Origin: Sipunculus nudus | Lineage: Eukaryota; Annelida; Sipuncula; Golfingiida; Sipunculidae | Assembly (NCBI GenBank): GCA_026874595.1 | Contig: JAPPUL010000079.1 | Coordinates: 489,001 to 553,000, forward strand | Length of the DNA: 64,000 bases | Direction: 5' to 3' | Part shown: in pieces, positions 1-9,229 of the stretch | Numbering within the stretch: the stretch's first letter is position 1 | Layout: the number at the start of each line of letters is the position of its first letter | Translations under genes and position numbers: made by a program | The notes under the pieces: model-generated | What the model was told of the DNA's origin: nothing | The model's database searches: none | What the model saw: only the letters and a program-made list of their open reading frames with translations

Positions 1-1286
1 TTAGATAACTGCCTCATTACTCCAGCTACATCCCTATAAAAACTATTAAACGGATTTACATTATATGCTCTACTCTTTCCATAAGTCTTTCCATAAGATT
101 GGCTTTTTATTTGTACATGATATTCATAATTCGCTATTCTATTAAATAATTCTATCCAGCCCTTACCCGGCTCACTATATAAGCCTTCCTTGACTTTTAT
201 ATCGCTTGATACACTTATATTCTGCAGAAAGAAAAGCTCACCCTCAAGCTCTTCTAACGCTTCGTCTACCTCTTCTATAAAACGACTTACCCTATGCTTT
301 ACTATATCATCGAATATAAACTTATCTTCTTCTATCTTTCCTATATCATAATGTTCATATAACTCAGATAGATTGACAAATCTATTATAATAAAGTCCGT
401 ATTCCGCTAAAATTGCATTACAAAACGACAAGTCTCGCATGTCTATATTTACCATCTTCTCTACTGTCGATACCGTCTTACTCACCGTCTTACCATACTG
501 ACTATGATTTTCTAACAATTTGTATAATGTCGTCTTTAAACCTTCTCGATAGCTCCCCCGAGACAAAACCTTTAAATAAGGCTTTACAAATAAATCTATT
601 ATCCTTAAATTCCTATATACCGTGTTCCCCCGCTTTATAAGCCCTCCAAGCCGTGCAAACAATGATACAAATTCATAAAATGTCACAACTACATTATAAG
701 AAAGAGGATTAAGCTCCTTCCAACCGTTTAATACCACATAGTGCACTTCCTTTTGCACACTCTCCTTTACATACCTACTAAATTCACTCCACAAAAGTAG
801 TGCCTCGCCTGACTCTCTTTTCTTTAATCCAAAAAAATCAAAGCTAATTGTCTTTGTTCGCTCTCCAAACTGGATTAAACGTGGTCGGCTAAATAGTACA
901 TAATTTAAGAATGTATTTGCTACTAGCTTTTTCTTCTTCTCTTTTGATTTAGCATCTTTTATTTTTTTTGTTTTAGTATCTTTTGATTCAGCATCGCCTT
1001 TCCCTACAACCCCTAAGCTAACGGCTTCATAGCCTAGCTCAGAAACACTTATTCCTTCCTCGTATGCAATATCAAGTTGTTCTATCTTTTGTATCCGCGT
1101 TACTATTGAATCTTCTTTCTCCACTATCTCTTTTATCAAATTTTGTAAATCTATTGGCCGATTCTTCTTATACAGTGCCACAAACTTTAAGTAACTATCT
1201 AAGTTTGATACTAGCTTACGACCTACACTATCATCCTTCTCAACAACCCCATGGAGCACCTTTGAGTATTCTTCCCTAACATTCAA
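1..1286 (-). CDS. Unrecognised protein, C-terminus cut by window edge
   Basis: The minus strand is open from base 1 up to a stop near 1340, so this gene runs off the left edge; at least 428 residues are visible. The best start is TTG at 1286, preceded seven bases upstream by GGAG (1294-1297); no ATG lies in frame in the first half. The product is mostly helical and soluble, with no signal peptide or membrane segment. A lysine-rich low-complexity linker sits near residues 115-140, followed by a region rich in aromatic and basic residues and an acidic C-terminal part. It lies just downstream of, and in the same direction as, the spirochaete-type coiled-coil gene, so the two may be co-transcribed. 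I do not recognise the family. Confidence 0.75.
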   Translation of the reverse strand, partial: MNVREEYSKVLHGVVEKDDSVGRKLVSNLDSYLKFVALYKKNRPIDLQNLIKEIVEKEDSIVTRIQKIEQLDIAYEEGISVSELGYEAVSLGVVGKGDAESKDTKTKKIKDAKSKEKKKKLVANTFLNYVLFSRPRLIQFGERTKTISFDFFGLKKRESGEALLLWSEFSRYVKESVQKEVHYVVLNGWKELNPLSYNVVVTFYEFVSLFARLGGLIKRGNTVYRNLRIIDLFVKPYLKVLSRGSYREGLKTTLYKLLENHSQYGKTVSKTVSTVEKMVNIDMRDLSFCNAILAEYGLYYNRFVNLSELYEHYDIGKIEEDKFIFDDIVKHRVSRFIEEVDEALEELEGELFFLQNISVSSDIKVKEGLYSEPGKGWIELFNRIANYEYHVQIKSQSYGKTYGKSRAYNVNPFNSFYRDVAGVMRQLS

Positions 1287-1393
1287 TATTACACTCCAAA
1301 TATAACTTTCTTTAGAATTATTCCATAATCTTTTATGACTTTACTTTAGGACTAGATAACACTTTAAAAATTACAAATATGCAACTTTTTAAG

Positions 1394-4300
1394 CTATCTT
1401 ATTTTACTCTTATCTACATCTATCACTAGCTTTACTTCACTCTTGCTTAAGTTTAATAACGTGCTTATCCGCTCTATGTCAAATCCCTTGTCATATAACT
1501 TTATTACCGCCTCTTGGCGATTTTCACTGCTTAATCCATTAGTACTACCATCTATTTTTATATCTTCTTTTCTTTTTTCTCTTTTCTCTATCCCATCATA
1601 AACCTTACCATCCCCATCCGATAAATCTATATCAGAAGCCACTTCCGCCTCATCTAATACTTCTATCCCCTTCGATAAACCATCTAGTGTATCTTTACCC
1701 CCTTCTAATACCTCGCCTTTTTCCAAAATAACTGCTTTACCAGCTGCTCCTTCGTTAAGTACTCTTTTAGCAGCTTTTGAATCTTTAGCTTTTACTTCCC
1801 CTTTTACCAGCACTTGAAGCTCGTCTATTCGCCTGTCTGCAGCCTTTTGAAGCTTAGAAAGCAAATTCTCTGTCTGTGCTACTCGCTCTCTGGCTATTTC
1901 TATTTGATTCGTTCGCTTCTCAAGGTCTAATACCAGCAAGTCCATCTCGTCAAAGCGCTTTATTACCTCTTCCATCTTCTCCTGTAGCCCCTCTATCTTT
2001 GCCATCTTCTTCTCTATGTCTTCTACTGTCCCCTTAAGCACTGTGTTTTTATCCTGGAACATTTTAAAATCATCTTTTATCTCTTCTATATGTCCATCAA
2101 GACCTGATATGTACTCTTGTGCCTCTTTTAAAACAGGTAAGCTCTCCTTTACTCGTGCATCTGATTCATTCAACTTTGATATCGATTCTGAGGCTTTATT
2201 ATATATCTCTTTAAATTTTGAAAGCCGCTTCGTTCCCTCTTCAAGTTCAGAAAGACTTGTTTGCATCTCTTCTATCTTCTTTTCTATTACATCTTCCATA
2301 TTTAATACTGATTCCGTTCTGTCTACAAGCTCGCTTAAGGCTTTTCGCTTACTGTCTGCGTTGCTCATCACTCCCTTTAATTGCTCCCTTATCTCCATTA
2401 CATCCTCAAGCTTATTCTCAAACTCTTTGAAATATTCTCGCTCCTCGCGCATTCGCTTCGTTTGTTCACTTGCATTTTGTATCTCTTCCTTCAACTTATC
2501 ATAAAATTTCTCCGCCTTCTTAAATAACTTTGACTCCTTAACAAACTCCCGTATCCGCTCATCTATTAACTTAAGCTCCAGACTTATATTCTCAAACTCT
2601 TCCTTCGTCTTTAAGCTTAGTTTATCCTTTAAACTAGTTAGCTCCTTCTCCATCTTACCAAGTTCTAAGCCAAACTTCTTGTTAAACTCCTCTATATCTA
2701 CATCATACTCCAAAACTTGTTTAAGTCCAGCCCCAAGCTCCTTTACACGACCTTCTGTCTTTGATATATAACTATTCAATTTCCCCTCATACTCACTTTG
2801 CAAGCTAGACAGCATGCTTCGCATCCCAGATTGGGCCTTTTCCGTCTTTACTGCCAGCTTGTTTTCTAACTCCATATTTAAGCCGTTTAATCTTTCATTA
2901 AAACCTTCTAAAAGACCCTCAAGCTCATATCGTACCTCTTCCTTATACGTTCCTATCCCTCGTAAAGCCATAGCCTCCATCTCCTTTACTTTCTCCTCCA
3001 TTCCCACAAGCTCTCTACTTAAATTCTCACTCTTATCTACTAATATCTCGTATTTTTTTACCTCTGTCTCCTTTACGTCCACTCTTAACTTATTTACATA
3101 TTCACTAAGTTCTCTCTTATAAGTATTTGCTTGCTCACCCACATCGTATCTTGAGTCTTCTGCCATACTTTTAAATCTACTTTGCAACAACAATAACTCG
3201 TTTGACACTTCCTTTACCTTCTCTTCTGTATCCTTTAAAAGTTTTGTGTTATTTATCATGTACCCTTGTTCTACTTTGTCATAGTTTGTCTTTATTGTTT
3301 GAAGCATTTTATCAAGTTCTGCACTATAAAACTCCTTTATACCCGATATCATGTAGTCAAGCTCTTTTTCCTTCTCTTGTAACTCCCCTTTATTACTTTC
3401 ATAAAAAAGATTTATCTCGCTCTTCTTCTCCTCTATTACTCCACTTATTGTATCTGCTTCTGATATTAGCCTTTCTCTTACCGATAGGTACATCTTCTCT
3501 ATACTACCCTTTACCCCTTCATACTGCCTCTCACTCTCCCTCCTCTGATTTTCAAGACTAAAATGTAAATCCTCTATACTCTTACTTATTTGGCCCCTCA
3601 GTTCTATATCAGATTGCTTTACCTCCTCTTTAAACCTACTTACACTATCCTCAAATCCTCGCTTCATTCCCTCTCCTTCCTTCTTTAGAGTATTTAGGGT
3701 CCGCTCAAGCTCCTTTTGCTCTACAAACGCTTTGTGCACTTGTAATGATAAATCTTTCGTTATCCTTGACTTTTCTGTGTCTATATAATTTTCAAGATAG
3801 GCGTTTATACTTGTACTTTGTTTTGTTATCTTTCGCTTCTCCTCTTCTAATGTATATATTAGTTGCTCTATGTCTTTATTAAATTTATCCTTTAAACTAT
3901 TTCCAAGCCCTAATACCTTCAGATCCATGTCTTCTACCTTATTACGAAGAGCATTTATATCCTTTTCTATTGTCCCTTTTAACTTATTAAGCTCGTTTGT
4001 TAACGCTTCCTTCGGTAAAACCATCTTCTCTTCTATCTCACGTTGTGCCTTACTTATATTCCCTCGCAATACATCTAACTTTGACCCCATCTCCTCTTCC
4101 AATCTAACCATCTGCCCGCTTAGCTCTTTGTTGAACTTTAGCTCAAATTCCCTTACCACTCGATCCATGTCTTCAAAGAAAATATTAAATCCATTAACAC
4201 GCTTTTCTACTTCGCTAAACTTATCTAATAACCTCTCTTTATAATTCTCTTCTATCCTTGTCAGGTTCTTTGCAAATTCATCCTCTCGCTCTTTATACTC

Positions 4301-5041
4301 TTTTGTAAGCTCAGCAGAACGCTTTTGTATTTCCTCGTGCTTATTATTAAAATCATCTACTAACTTGTCTACCGATAGTATTATTGTGTTTAACTCTCCT
4401 TCTATCGCTTGGCTTCGTTTATTTTGACTCTCACTTGTTGATACTAATCTCTCATCAAACTTTAAAAGAGTTTCCTTTGCTTGCTCTTCTACCCCCTCAC
4501 GCAATCCTAACAACTCCTTCTCATAGCTATCCCGTAACTCCCTAATCCCACGTTCACTCTCCTCCCTCATAAGCCCCCCAAGCTCCCTATAGCTACTCTT
4601 AGCATTAACTACTTCCTCCTCCAGTCTAACCATATCTTCTCTAAGCACCAATAGCTTTGTATCACTTTCATCCAACACCGATATTTGCCCTTCCACCTTC
4701 ATGCTTAAATCTTCTAACCTCTTCCCTGTACGGCTTAGTTTCGCTATAAAGCCATCTGCACTTTGTAAATCGTTTACTCGGGTGTTTACTATCTCAAGTT
4801 GCCCTTTTAAATAGTTTCCTAGCATCTTAGATTTGTTTGACGCTTCTTTTAGCTCTCCGAGCCTTTCTATTACCTTACGATCCTCCGCATTTACCTTCTC
4901 TTTGAAATCTGATAGCAAACTTTCTATTAAACGCTTTACTTTTGTTAGATTTTGACTTTCCCTATCAAGTCTTCGTAATATTATTATCACTACTAGCGAT
5001 AGTAAAAATGGTACCAATATGAGTGTTAGCGGCGAGTACAT
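1394..5041 (-). CDS. SpiroCoCo-like giant coiled-coil membrane-anchored protein
   Basis: A 1215-residue protein with one N-terminal membrane segment (about residues 5-23), then almost continuous heptad-rich, highly charged sequence to about residue 1090, a low-complexity linker, and a C-terminal helix-turn-helix-like element (about 1178-1210, around LYDKGFDIERISTLLNLSKS). The order of anchor, RxLDxxxxxLxKVKR motif, long coiled coil and short C-terminal HTH-like end matches what I know of the SpiroCoCo coiled-coil family of spirochaetes, probable periplasmic or cytoplasmic filament or scaffold proteins. Function is not established for the family. GAG- and AAG-rich codon use reflects the coiled coil. 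Start ATG at 5041 has a GGAGG-type site just upstream in the purine run GGGAGGGGGAC. Other large coiled-coil proteins could look alike; the family call rests on the two ends. Confidence 0.75.
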   Translation of the reverse strand: MYSPLTLILVPFLLSLVVIIILRRLDRESQNLTKVKRLIESLLSDFKEKVNAEDRKVIERLGELKEASNKSKMLGNYLKGQLEIVNTRVNDLQSADGFIAKLSRTGKRLEDLSMKVEGQISVLDESDTKLLVLREDMVRLEEEVVNAKSSYRELGGLMREESERGIRELRDSYEKELLGLREGVEEQAKETLLKFDERLVSTSESQNKRSQAIEGELNTIILSVDKLVDDFNNKHEEIQKRSAELTKEYKEREDEFAKNLTRIEENYKERLLDKFSEVEKRVNGFNIFFEDMDRVVREFELKFNKELSGQMVRLEEEMGSKLDVLRGNISKAQREIEEKMVLPKEALTNELNKLKGTIEKDINALRNKVEDMDLKVLGLGNSLKDKFNKDIEQLIYTLEEEKRKITKQSTSINAYLENYIDTEKSRITKDLSLQVHKAFVEQKELERTLNTLKKEGEGMKRGFEDSVSRFKEEVKQSDIELRGQISKSIEDLHFSLENQRRESERQYEGVKGSIEKMYLSVRERLISEADTISGVIEEKKSEINLFYESNKGELQEKEKELDYMISGIKEFYSAELDKMLQTIKTNYDKVEQGYMINNTKLLKDTEEKVKEVSNELLLLQSRFKSMAEDSRYDVGEQANTYKRELSEYVNKLRVDVKETEVKKYEILVDKSENLSRELVGMEEKVKEMEAMALRGIGTYKEEVRYELEGLLEGFNERLNGLNMELENKLAVKTEKAQSGMRSMLSSLQSEYEGKLNSYISKTEGRVKELGAGLKQVLEYDVDIEEFNKKFGLELGKMEKELTSLKDKLSLKTKEEFENISLELKLIDERIREFVKESKLFKKAEKFYDKLKEEIQNASEQTKRMREEREYFKEFENKLEDVMEIREQLKGVMSNADSKRKALSELVDRTESVLNMEDVIEKKIEEMQTSLSELEEGTKRLSKFKEIYNKASESISKLNESDARVKESLPVLKEAQEYISGLDGHIEEIKDDFKMFQDKNTVLKGTVEDIEKKMAKIEGLQEKMEEVIKRFDEMDLLVLDLEKRTNQIEIARERVAQTENLLSKLQKAADRRIDELQVLVKGEVKAKDSKAAKRVLNEGAAGKAVILEKGEVLEGGKDTLDGLSKGIEVLDEAEVASDIDLSDGDGKVYDGIEKREKRKEDIKIDGSTNGLSSENRQEAVIKLYDKGFDIERISTLLNLSKSEVKLVIDVDKSKIR

Positions 5042-5184
5042 GTCCCCCTCCCAGAGATTTTATCATAACTTTTATTTATTGCTTATTTTTTTATGTATAC
5101 TTCCTCTCCGCCTCTTTTCGGCCCTTTTTCACTTTCCTTAAAAACTTTTTCACCTTGATTACATTTTATTTATATCTTTACAGC

Positions 5185-5520
5185 ATGAAAATAGTTGAGT
5201 TCCAAGCTCGCCCCTATCACATTAAGACCATAGCTCATAAGCTCATTAAGAACGATATCTTTAACTTCTTTATTGAGGATATTAGACTATTTAGTTTACA
5301 AAAAAAAAATATGCCCCAAAAACACCTTCCTTTCCTCCCCACTTTAAGAGTCTTTATTCCTGTTAAAGACAGCAATATTACCTCCACCATGAACATCATT
5401 AACGATATCCTATCTTCTCTTAAAGCTTCTAATATTATCTCCTCTAACAATTTTAACTCTGATAACTATATTATAGCTTCTACCATACTAAGAGACATCG
5501 ATATCGAAATACATAAATAA
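5185..5520 (+). CDS. Small PII-like (GlnB-fold) protein, tentative
   Basis: A 111-residue soluble protein. The first ATG with protein-like sequence is at 5185; the reading frame is open further upstream, but that extension is hydrophobic non-coding-like translation of the shared intergenic region. The N-terminus (MKIVEFQARPYHIKTIAHKL) resembles the first strand and helix of PII signal proteins, and the alternation of strand, helix, strand, strand, helix, strand fits a ferredoxin-like PII fold. The conserved PII T-loop tyrosine region and the C-terminal RIRTGE signature are absent, so nucleotide or 2-oxoglutarate binding cannot be claimed. No Shine-Dalgarno sequence is seen, as for most plus-strand genes here. 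It is divergent from the coiled-coil gene at 5041 and precedes lepB by 188 bases. Confidence 0.5.
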   Translation: MKIVEFQARPYHIKTIAHKLIKNDIFNFFIEDIRLFSLQKKNMPQKHLPFLPTLRVFIPVKDSNITSTMNIINDILSSLKASNIISSNNFNSDNYIIASTILRDIDIEIHK

Positions 5521-5708
5521 GCGCTTTTAGGAAACTTTTACCACATTTTAACCTGTTTTTGTCCATTTTTTAACCTTTTTAACATTGTATTCTTTCTATT
5601 TATAACTTATCTTATATCTTTTATGCAGCCATTTAACAGATTTTCTTTTATGAATGAACAGCTTAACAAAAAGCATATGAATAATAGTGAGAATCCTAAA
5701 TCTTAAAG

Positions 5709-6824
5709 ATGAATAAAAAGAATAAGATGAATAAAAAGAAGAAAAAGAAGAAAAACAAATCTAAACTAAGAGAGAATATAGAAACCATAATCTCTGCTAT
5801 TTTTATTGCTCTTCTTATTCGTATATTCGTTATTGAAGCTTACAAAATCCCGTCCGGAAGTATGGTGCCAACTCTTATTGAGGGCGACTACCTTCTCGTT
5901 AATAAGTTTATTTATGGTGTTAGAATACCTATTTTTAGTTGGAAATTACCCGCTTTCTCAGACCCTAAAAGAGGCGATATTGTTGTATTCCACTACCCTA
6001 GATATTCACCTCGCCACTGGACAATAGAGCTTTTTGACTTAATCACCTTCTCTATCTTTGGCCTTACGAATACCGAGGATAGCCCTAAGAATTTTATAAA
6101 ACGTTTACTTGGCGTTCCCGGGGACGTCATTAGTTTTCTTGATAAGAAAGTTATCGTTAATGGGAATGTCCTCCCTACTTCTAATAAAATAGATAAAGAA
6201 TTTTGGGACCTTATTAAATATATCTCCAATCCTGAAAAATACTCAAACCCCTCTTCTCAACAATTATTTTATTCTTATGACAAAGGTATTGTTAAAAGTA
6301 CTGATAGTAATTTCAACGTTTTTATCGAGACTTTAGGGAATAAAAAACATCTTATTCAACTTGAAAATGATAGCTATTACAATGTTCAGCCTGATATCGA
6401 ATATTTGTATATTCCTAAAAAAGGCGATACTTTAGAAATTGTTTTGCGGGATATTGACGGCGAGCAAAAGCTTTTTTTCTCTGTTAATGAGGAACTTAAA
6501 TTTATTACAAACTTTGAGGAGACTTTCTCTTCTGAACATTTGTCTCTTAAGCACAATGAAAACAATAATGACTTTGATATTCAAGATAATGACTACTTAT
6601 TCTCTTTCTATTACGATATACTCCCTGCCAATACCCCAGCTATCTTAACACAAAAGAAAGTATTTAAACATACTTTCAAAAGCAATTACTACTTTATGGT
6701 TGGAGATAACAGAGATCGAAGCTCTGATAGCAGAAAATGGGGTCTCGTAAACCAAAACCTTATTATAGGCAAACCCATTATTATCTATTACCCTTTAAAA
6801 CGTTTCGCTAATATACCTGAATAA
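5709..6824 (+). CDS. lepB: Signal peptidase I
   Basis: Membrane serine protease that removes signal peptides from exported proteins. A lysine-rich cytoplasmic N-terminus (residues 1-20) is followed by one membrane segment (about 25-43). Box B carries the nucleophile in PSGSMVPTL (Ser51), box D the general-base lysine in KRLLGVPGD (Lys131), and box E is GDNRDRSSDSR (about 332-342). At 371 residues it is longer than many family members. About 190 residues between boxes D and E include poorly conserved acidic sequence that is probably a family-specific insertion in the periplasmic domain. Start ATG at 5709 is the first of two near Lys-rich codons; only a weak AAAG precedes it. All catalytic residues are present, so the enzyme should be active. 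Confidence 0.95.
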   Translation: MNKKNKMNKKKKKKKNKSKLRENIETIISAIFIALLIRIFVIEAYKIPSGSMVPTLIEGDYLLVNKFIYGVRIPIFSWKLPAFSDPKRGDIVVFHYPRYSPRHWTIELFDLITFSIFGLTNTEDSPKNFIKRLLGVPGDVISFLDKKVIVNGNVLPTSNKIDKEFWDLIKYISNPEKYSNPSSQQLFYSYDKGIVKSTDSNFNVFIETLGNKKHLIQLENDSYYNVQPDIEYLYIPKKGDTLEIVLRDIDGEQKLFFSVNEELKFITNFEETFSSEHLSLKHNENNNDFDIQDNDYLFSFYYDILPANTPAILTQKKVFKHTFKSNYYFMVGDNRDRSSDSRKWGLVNQNLIIGKPIIIYYPLKRFANIPE

Positions 6825-6855
6825 AGCAAAAACTTGTGTTTGTCTTGAAGCTATA

Positions 6856-7365
6856 CTAGAGTATACGTGCATCTTTTAATTTACTTTGGTAAGGAAGCGC
6901 TATTTGGCCTGTCCGCACTATCTCTAATATCTTATACTTCTTTGACACCATATCTATAAATGATTTCACCTTTCGGCTTATTCCTGACATCTCAACAAGG
7001 ATAGTCTCCTCCGTCATATCCTCAACTCGTCCGCCAAAAGCATTTACAAGCTCTATAAGAACTCCAAGCTCTTCTTTTCCAAACTCTAATAGCATTAATA
7101 CTAGTTCTCTATTTAAAGATTCGTTATATTGAAAGTCTTTTATACTTATAACATCAACTAACTTACTAAGTTGTTTGTCTATCTGGCGTATTATATCTTT
7201 ATGATTATTATCATCTACTATTATCGTTATGATGCTCTGTCGTGGATCCTCCCTAGTCCCTACCGCTATGCTTTCTATATTATAGCCTCGTCGTGAAAAC
7301 AAACTTACCACATGCATCATTACACCTGCATTGTTTCTTACCTTAAGCAATATCGTGTGTTTCAT
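6856..7365 (-). CDS. ilvN: Acetolactate synthase small (regulatory) subunit
   Basis: Regulatory subunit of acetohydroxyacid synthase, which carries the first common step of valine, leucine and isoleucine synthesis. The ACT domain at residues 3-75 is clear (NNAGVMMHVVSLFSRRGYNI), the part that binds valine for feedback inhibition, followed by the usual C-terminal ACT-like domain to residue 169. Length is typical of the long IlvN/IlvH form. The gene lies 17 bases downstream of ilvB in the same direction, so the two subunits are made from one transcript. The ATG at 7365 is preceded by a purine-rich AGAAGAA. No further ilv or leu genes lie in the window. Confidence 0.95.
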   Translation of the reverse strand: MKHTILLKVRNNAGVMMHVVSLFSRRGYNIESIAVGTREDPRQSIITIIVDDNNHKDIIRQIDKQLSKLVDVISIKDFQYNESLNRELVLMLLEFGKEELGVLIELVNAFGGRVEDMTEETILVEMSGISRKVKSFIDMVSKKYKILEIVRTGQIALPYQSKLKDARIL

Positions 7366-7382
7366 TTCTTCTTTTAATCCCT

Positions 7383-9083
7383 TTACTCTTTTTCCTCTTT
7401 TATGTCATCTATATCTATACTATCGCTTATCGCACCACCCGCCGGTACCATAGGAAATACCTTCTCTGCTGTGGGAATCATTACCTCAAGTAGTGCTGTC
7501 TTATCACTCTCTAGTAGAAATTCTATCCCGCTATTAACTTCTTCTGGCTTTGTTATAAGCTTCGCATCAAGACCATAGGCTTTTGCTATTGCCACAAAGT
7601 CCGGATTATAATTAAAATCACTACCTGAAAAGTTTGACTCGTAGAATAACTCTTGCCATTGCCTCACCATCCCCAAAAACCCATTGTTTAATACAACAAT
7701 CTTTACCTTCATACCATATACCGTGCACGTTGCAAGCTCTTGGATATTCATTTGGAAACTTCCATCACCCGTTATCGTGAATACCTGCCTGTCCGGATAG
7801 GCAAGCGCCGCTCCTATCGCTGCCGGAAACCCAAATCCCATCGTCCCAAGTCCGCCGCTTGTTAGCATACTTCGGGAGTTCTTAAACTTATAATACTGCG
7901 CCACCCACATCTGATGCTGACCCACGTCCGTTGTAACTATTGCTTCCCCGTTTGTTGCTTTACTAAGCTCCTCTATGAAATACTGTGGCTTTATCCTCTC
8001 TTCGCTTTGTCTATACCTATAGGGATACTTGTTTTTAAGCTCAGCTACCCGTTCAAGCCACTCTGAACGCTCATCTTTTGCACTCACTCGCTTTATAAGC
8101 TCTTCTACGACCTTCTTTAAATCCCCTACTACTGCATAATCTACTTGTATTATTTTTCCTATCTCTGCTTTGTCTATGTCTATATGAGCTATCTTTGCTT
8201 GTTTTGCAAATTTACTCACCTTCCCTGTTACGCGATCATCAAACCTCGCTCCAAGCGCTATTAATAAATCACAATCTGATACAGAATAATTTGCATATTT
8301 TGACCCGTGCATACCAAGCATTCCCAAAGAACGCGGATGCTCTGTCGGTATTGCTCCAAGCCCCATTAATGTCATTACTACAGGTATGTTTGCCTTCTCC
8401 GAAAGCTTTGCGACAACCCCTCCTGCCCCAGATACATTAGCACCGCCTCCCACGTACAACAAAGGCCGCTGTGACTCATCTATCGCATTTACAAGCCCGT
8501 CTAAGTCTCCCTCCATTTTATTCCCTATATCAACATATTTACGCCTTATTATATCATCTAATACAAACTCATACTCATCAGTTTCAGCAAGCTGTACGTC
8601 TTTTGGAATATCTATAAGCGCAGGACCAGGCCGCCCTGACATCGCCACCGTGTAAGATTCCTCAAGCGCTGTTGCAAGATCTTCTACGCGTCGGACTAAC
8701 TTGTTTATTTTAGTTATCGGTACGCTTATTCCAAATATATCTGCCTCCTGAAAAGCATCCGTACCTATTAACTCGCCAGGAACCTGCCCTGTTATCGCAA
8801 GTATTGGCACTGAATCCATCTTCGCATCAGCAAGCCCTGTTACCAGATTCGTTGCTCCAGGTCCTGAGGTTGCAAATGCAACGCCTATTTCCCCGGTAGA
8901 CTTGGCATAACCCTCTGCTGCGTGGATTGCTCCTTGTTCGTGTCTGCACAATATATGCTTTATATCCGATCTGTGTAACTCATCATATATTGGCAATATA
9001 GCACCACCAGGATATCCAAATATCACCTTAACTCCATGCCTCTTTAAAAACTCTATTACTATTTGTGAGCCCGTCTTTTTCAA
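7383..9083 (-). CDS. ilvB: Acetolactate synthase large (catalytic) subunit
   Basis: Thiamine-diphosphate enzyme condensing pyruvate with pyruvate or 2-oxobutyrate; with IlvN it opens branched-chain amino acid synthesis. Three domains are in order: the N-terminal pyrimidine-binding domain with catalytic Glu49 in RHEQGAIHAAEGYA, a central FAD-binding domain (about 190-325), and the C-terminal diphosphate-binding domain with the GDGSFQMN metal motif near residue 440 followed by NNGFLGMVRQWQ. Length 566 is typical. The start is TTG at 9083, with AAGGGA about eight bases upstream; no in-frame ATG exists near it. A 146-base AT-rich gap separates it from nuoN upstream of it on the same strand and probably holds the ilvBN promoter. 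Confidence 0.95.
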   Translation of the reverse strand: MKKTGSQIVIEFLKRHGVKVIFGYPGGAILPIYDELHRSDIKHILCRHEQGAIHAAEGYAKSTGEIGVAFATSGPGATNLVTGLADAKMDSVPILAITGQVPGELIGTDAFQEADIFGISVPITKINKLVRRVEDLATALEESYTVAMSGRPGPALIDIPKDVQLAETDEYEFVLDDIIRRKYVDIGNKMEGDLDGLVNAIDESQRPLLYVGGGANVSGAGGVVAKLSEKANIPVVMTLMGLGAIPTEHPRSLGMLGMHGSKYANYSVSDCDLLIALGARFDDRVTGKVSKFAKQAKIAHIDIDKAEIGKIIQVDYAVVGDLKKVVEELIKRVSAKDERSEWLERVAELKNKYPYRYRQSEERIKPQYFIEELSKATNGEAIVTTDVGQHQMWVAQYYKFKNSRSMLTSGGLGTMGFGFPAAIGAALAYPDRQVFTITGDGSFQMNIQELATCTVYGMKVKIVVLNNGFLGMVRQWQELFYESNFSGSDFNYNPDFVAIAKAYGLDAKLITKPEEVNSGIEFLLESDKTALLEVMIPTAEKVFPMVPAGGAISDSIDIDDIKEEKE

Positions 9084-9229
9084 AACATTTATCCCTTCTT
9101 TATTTATATATATTTTAGATTAAAGAGCAAGTCTAATATAAATTTAGCCTAAAGTCAACTTATTCGTTTTTATACTATATTTAGATTTTTTCAATATTTT
9201 TGAATATTATAGGTTATTTTAGTTTTTAT

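Noticed and set aside
5623-5706. A 27-codon ATG-to-TAA frame just before lepB
   Set aside because: No ribosome-binding site and no recognisable peptide; could be a leader, but chance frames of this length are common in AT-rich sequence.
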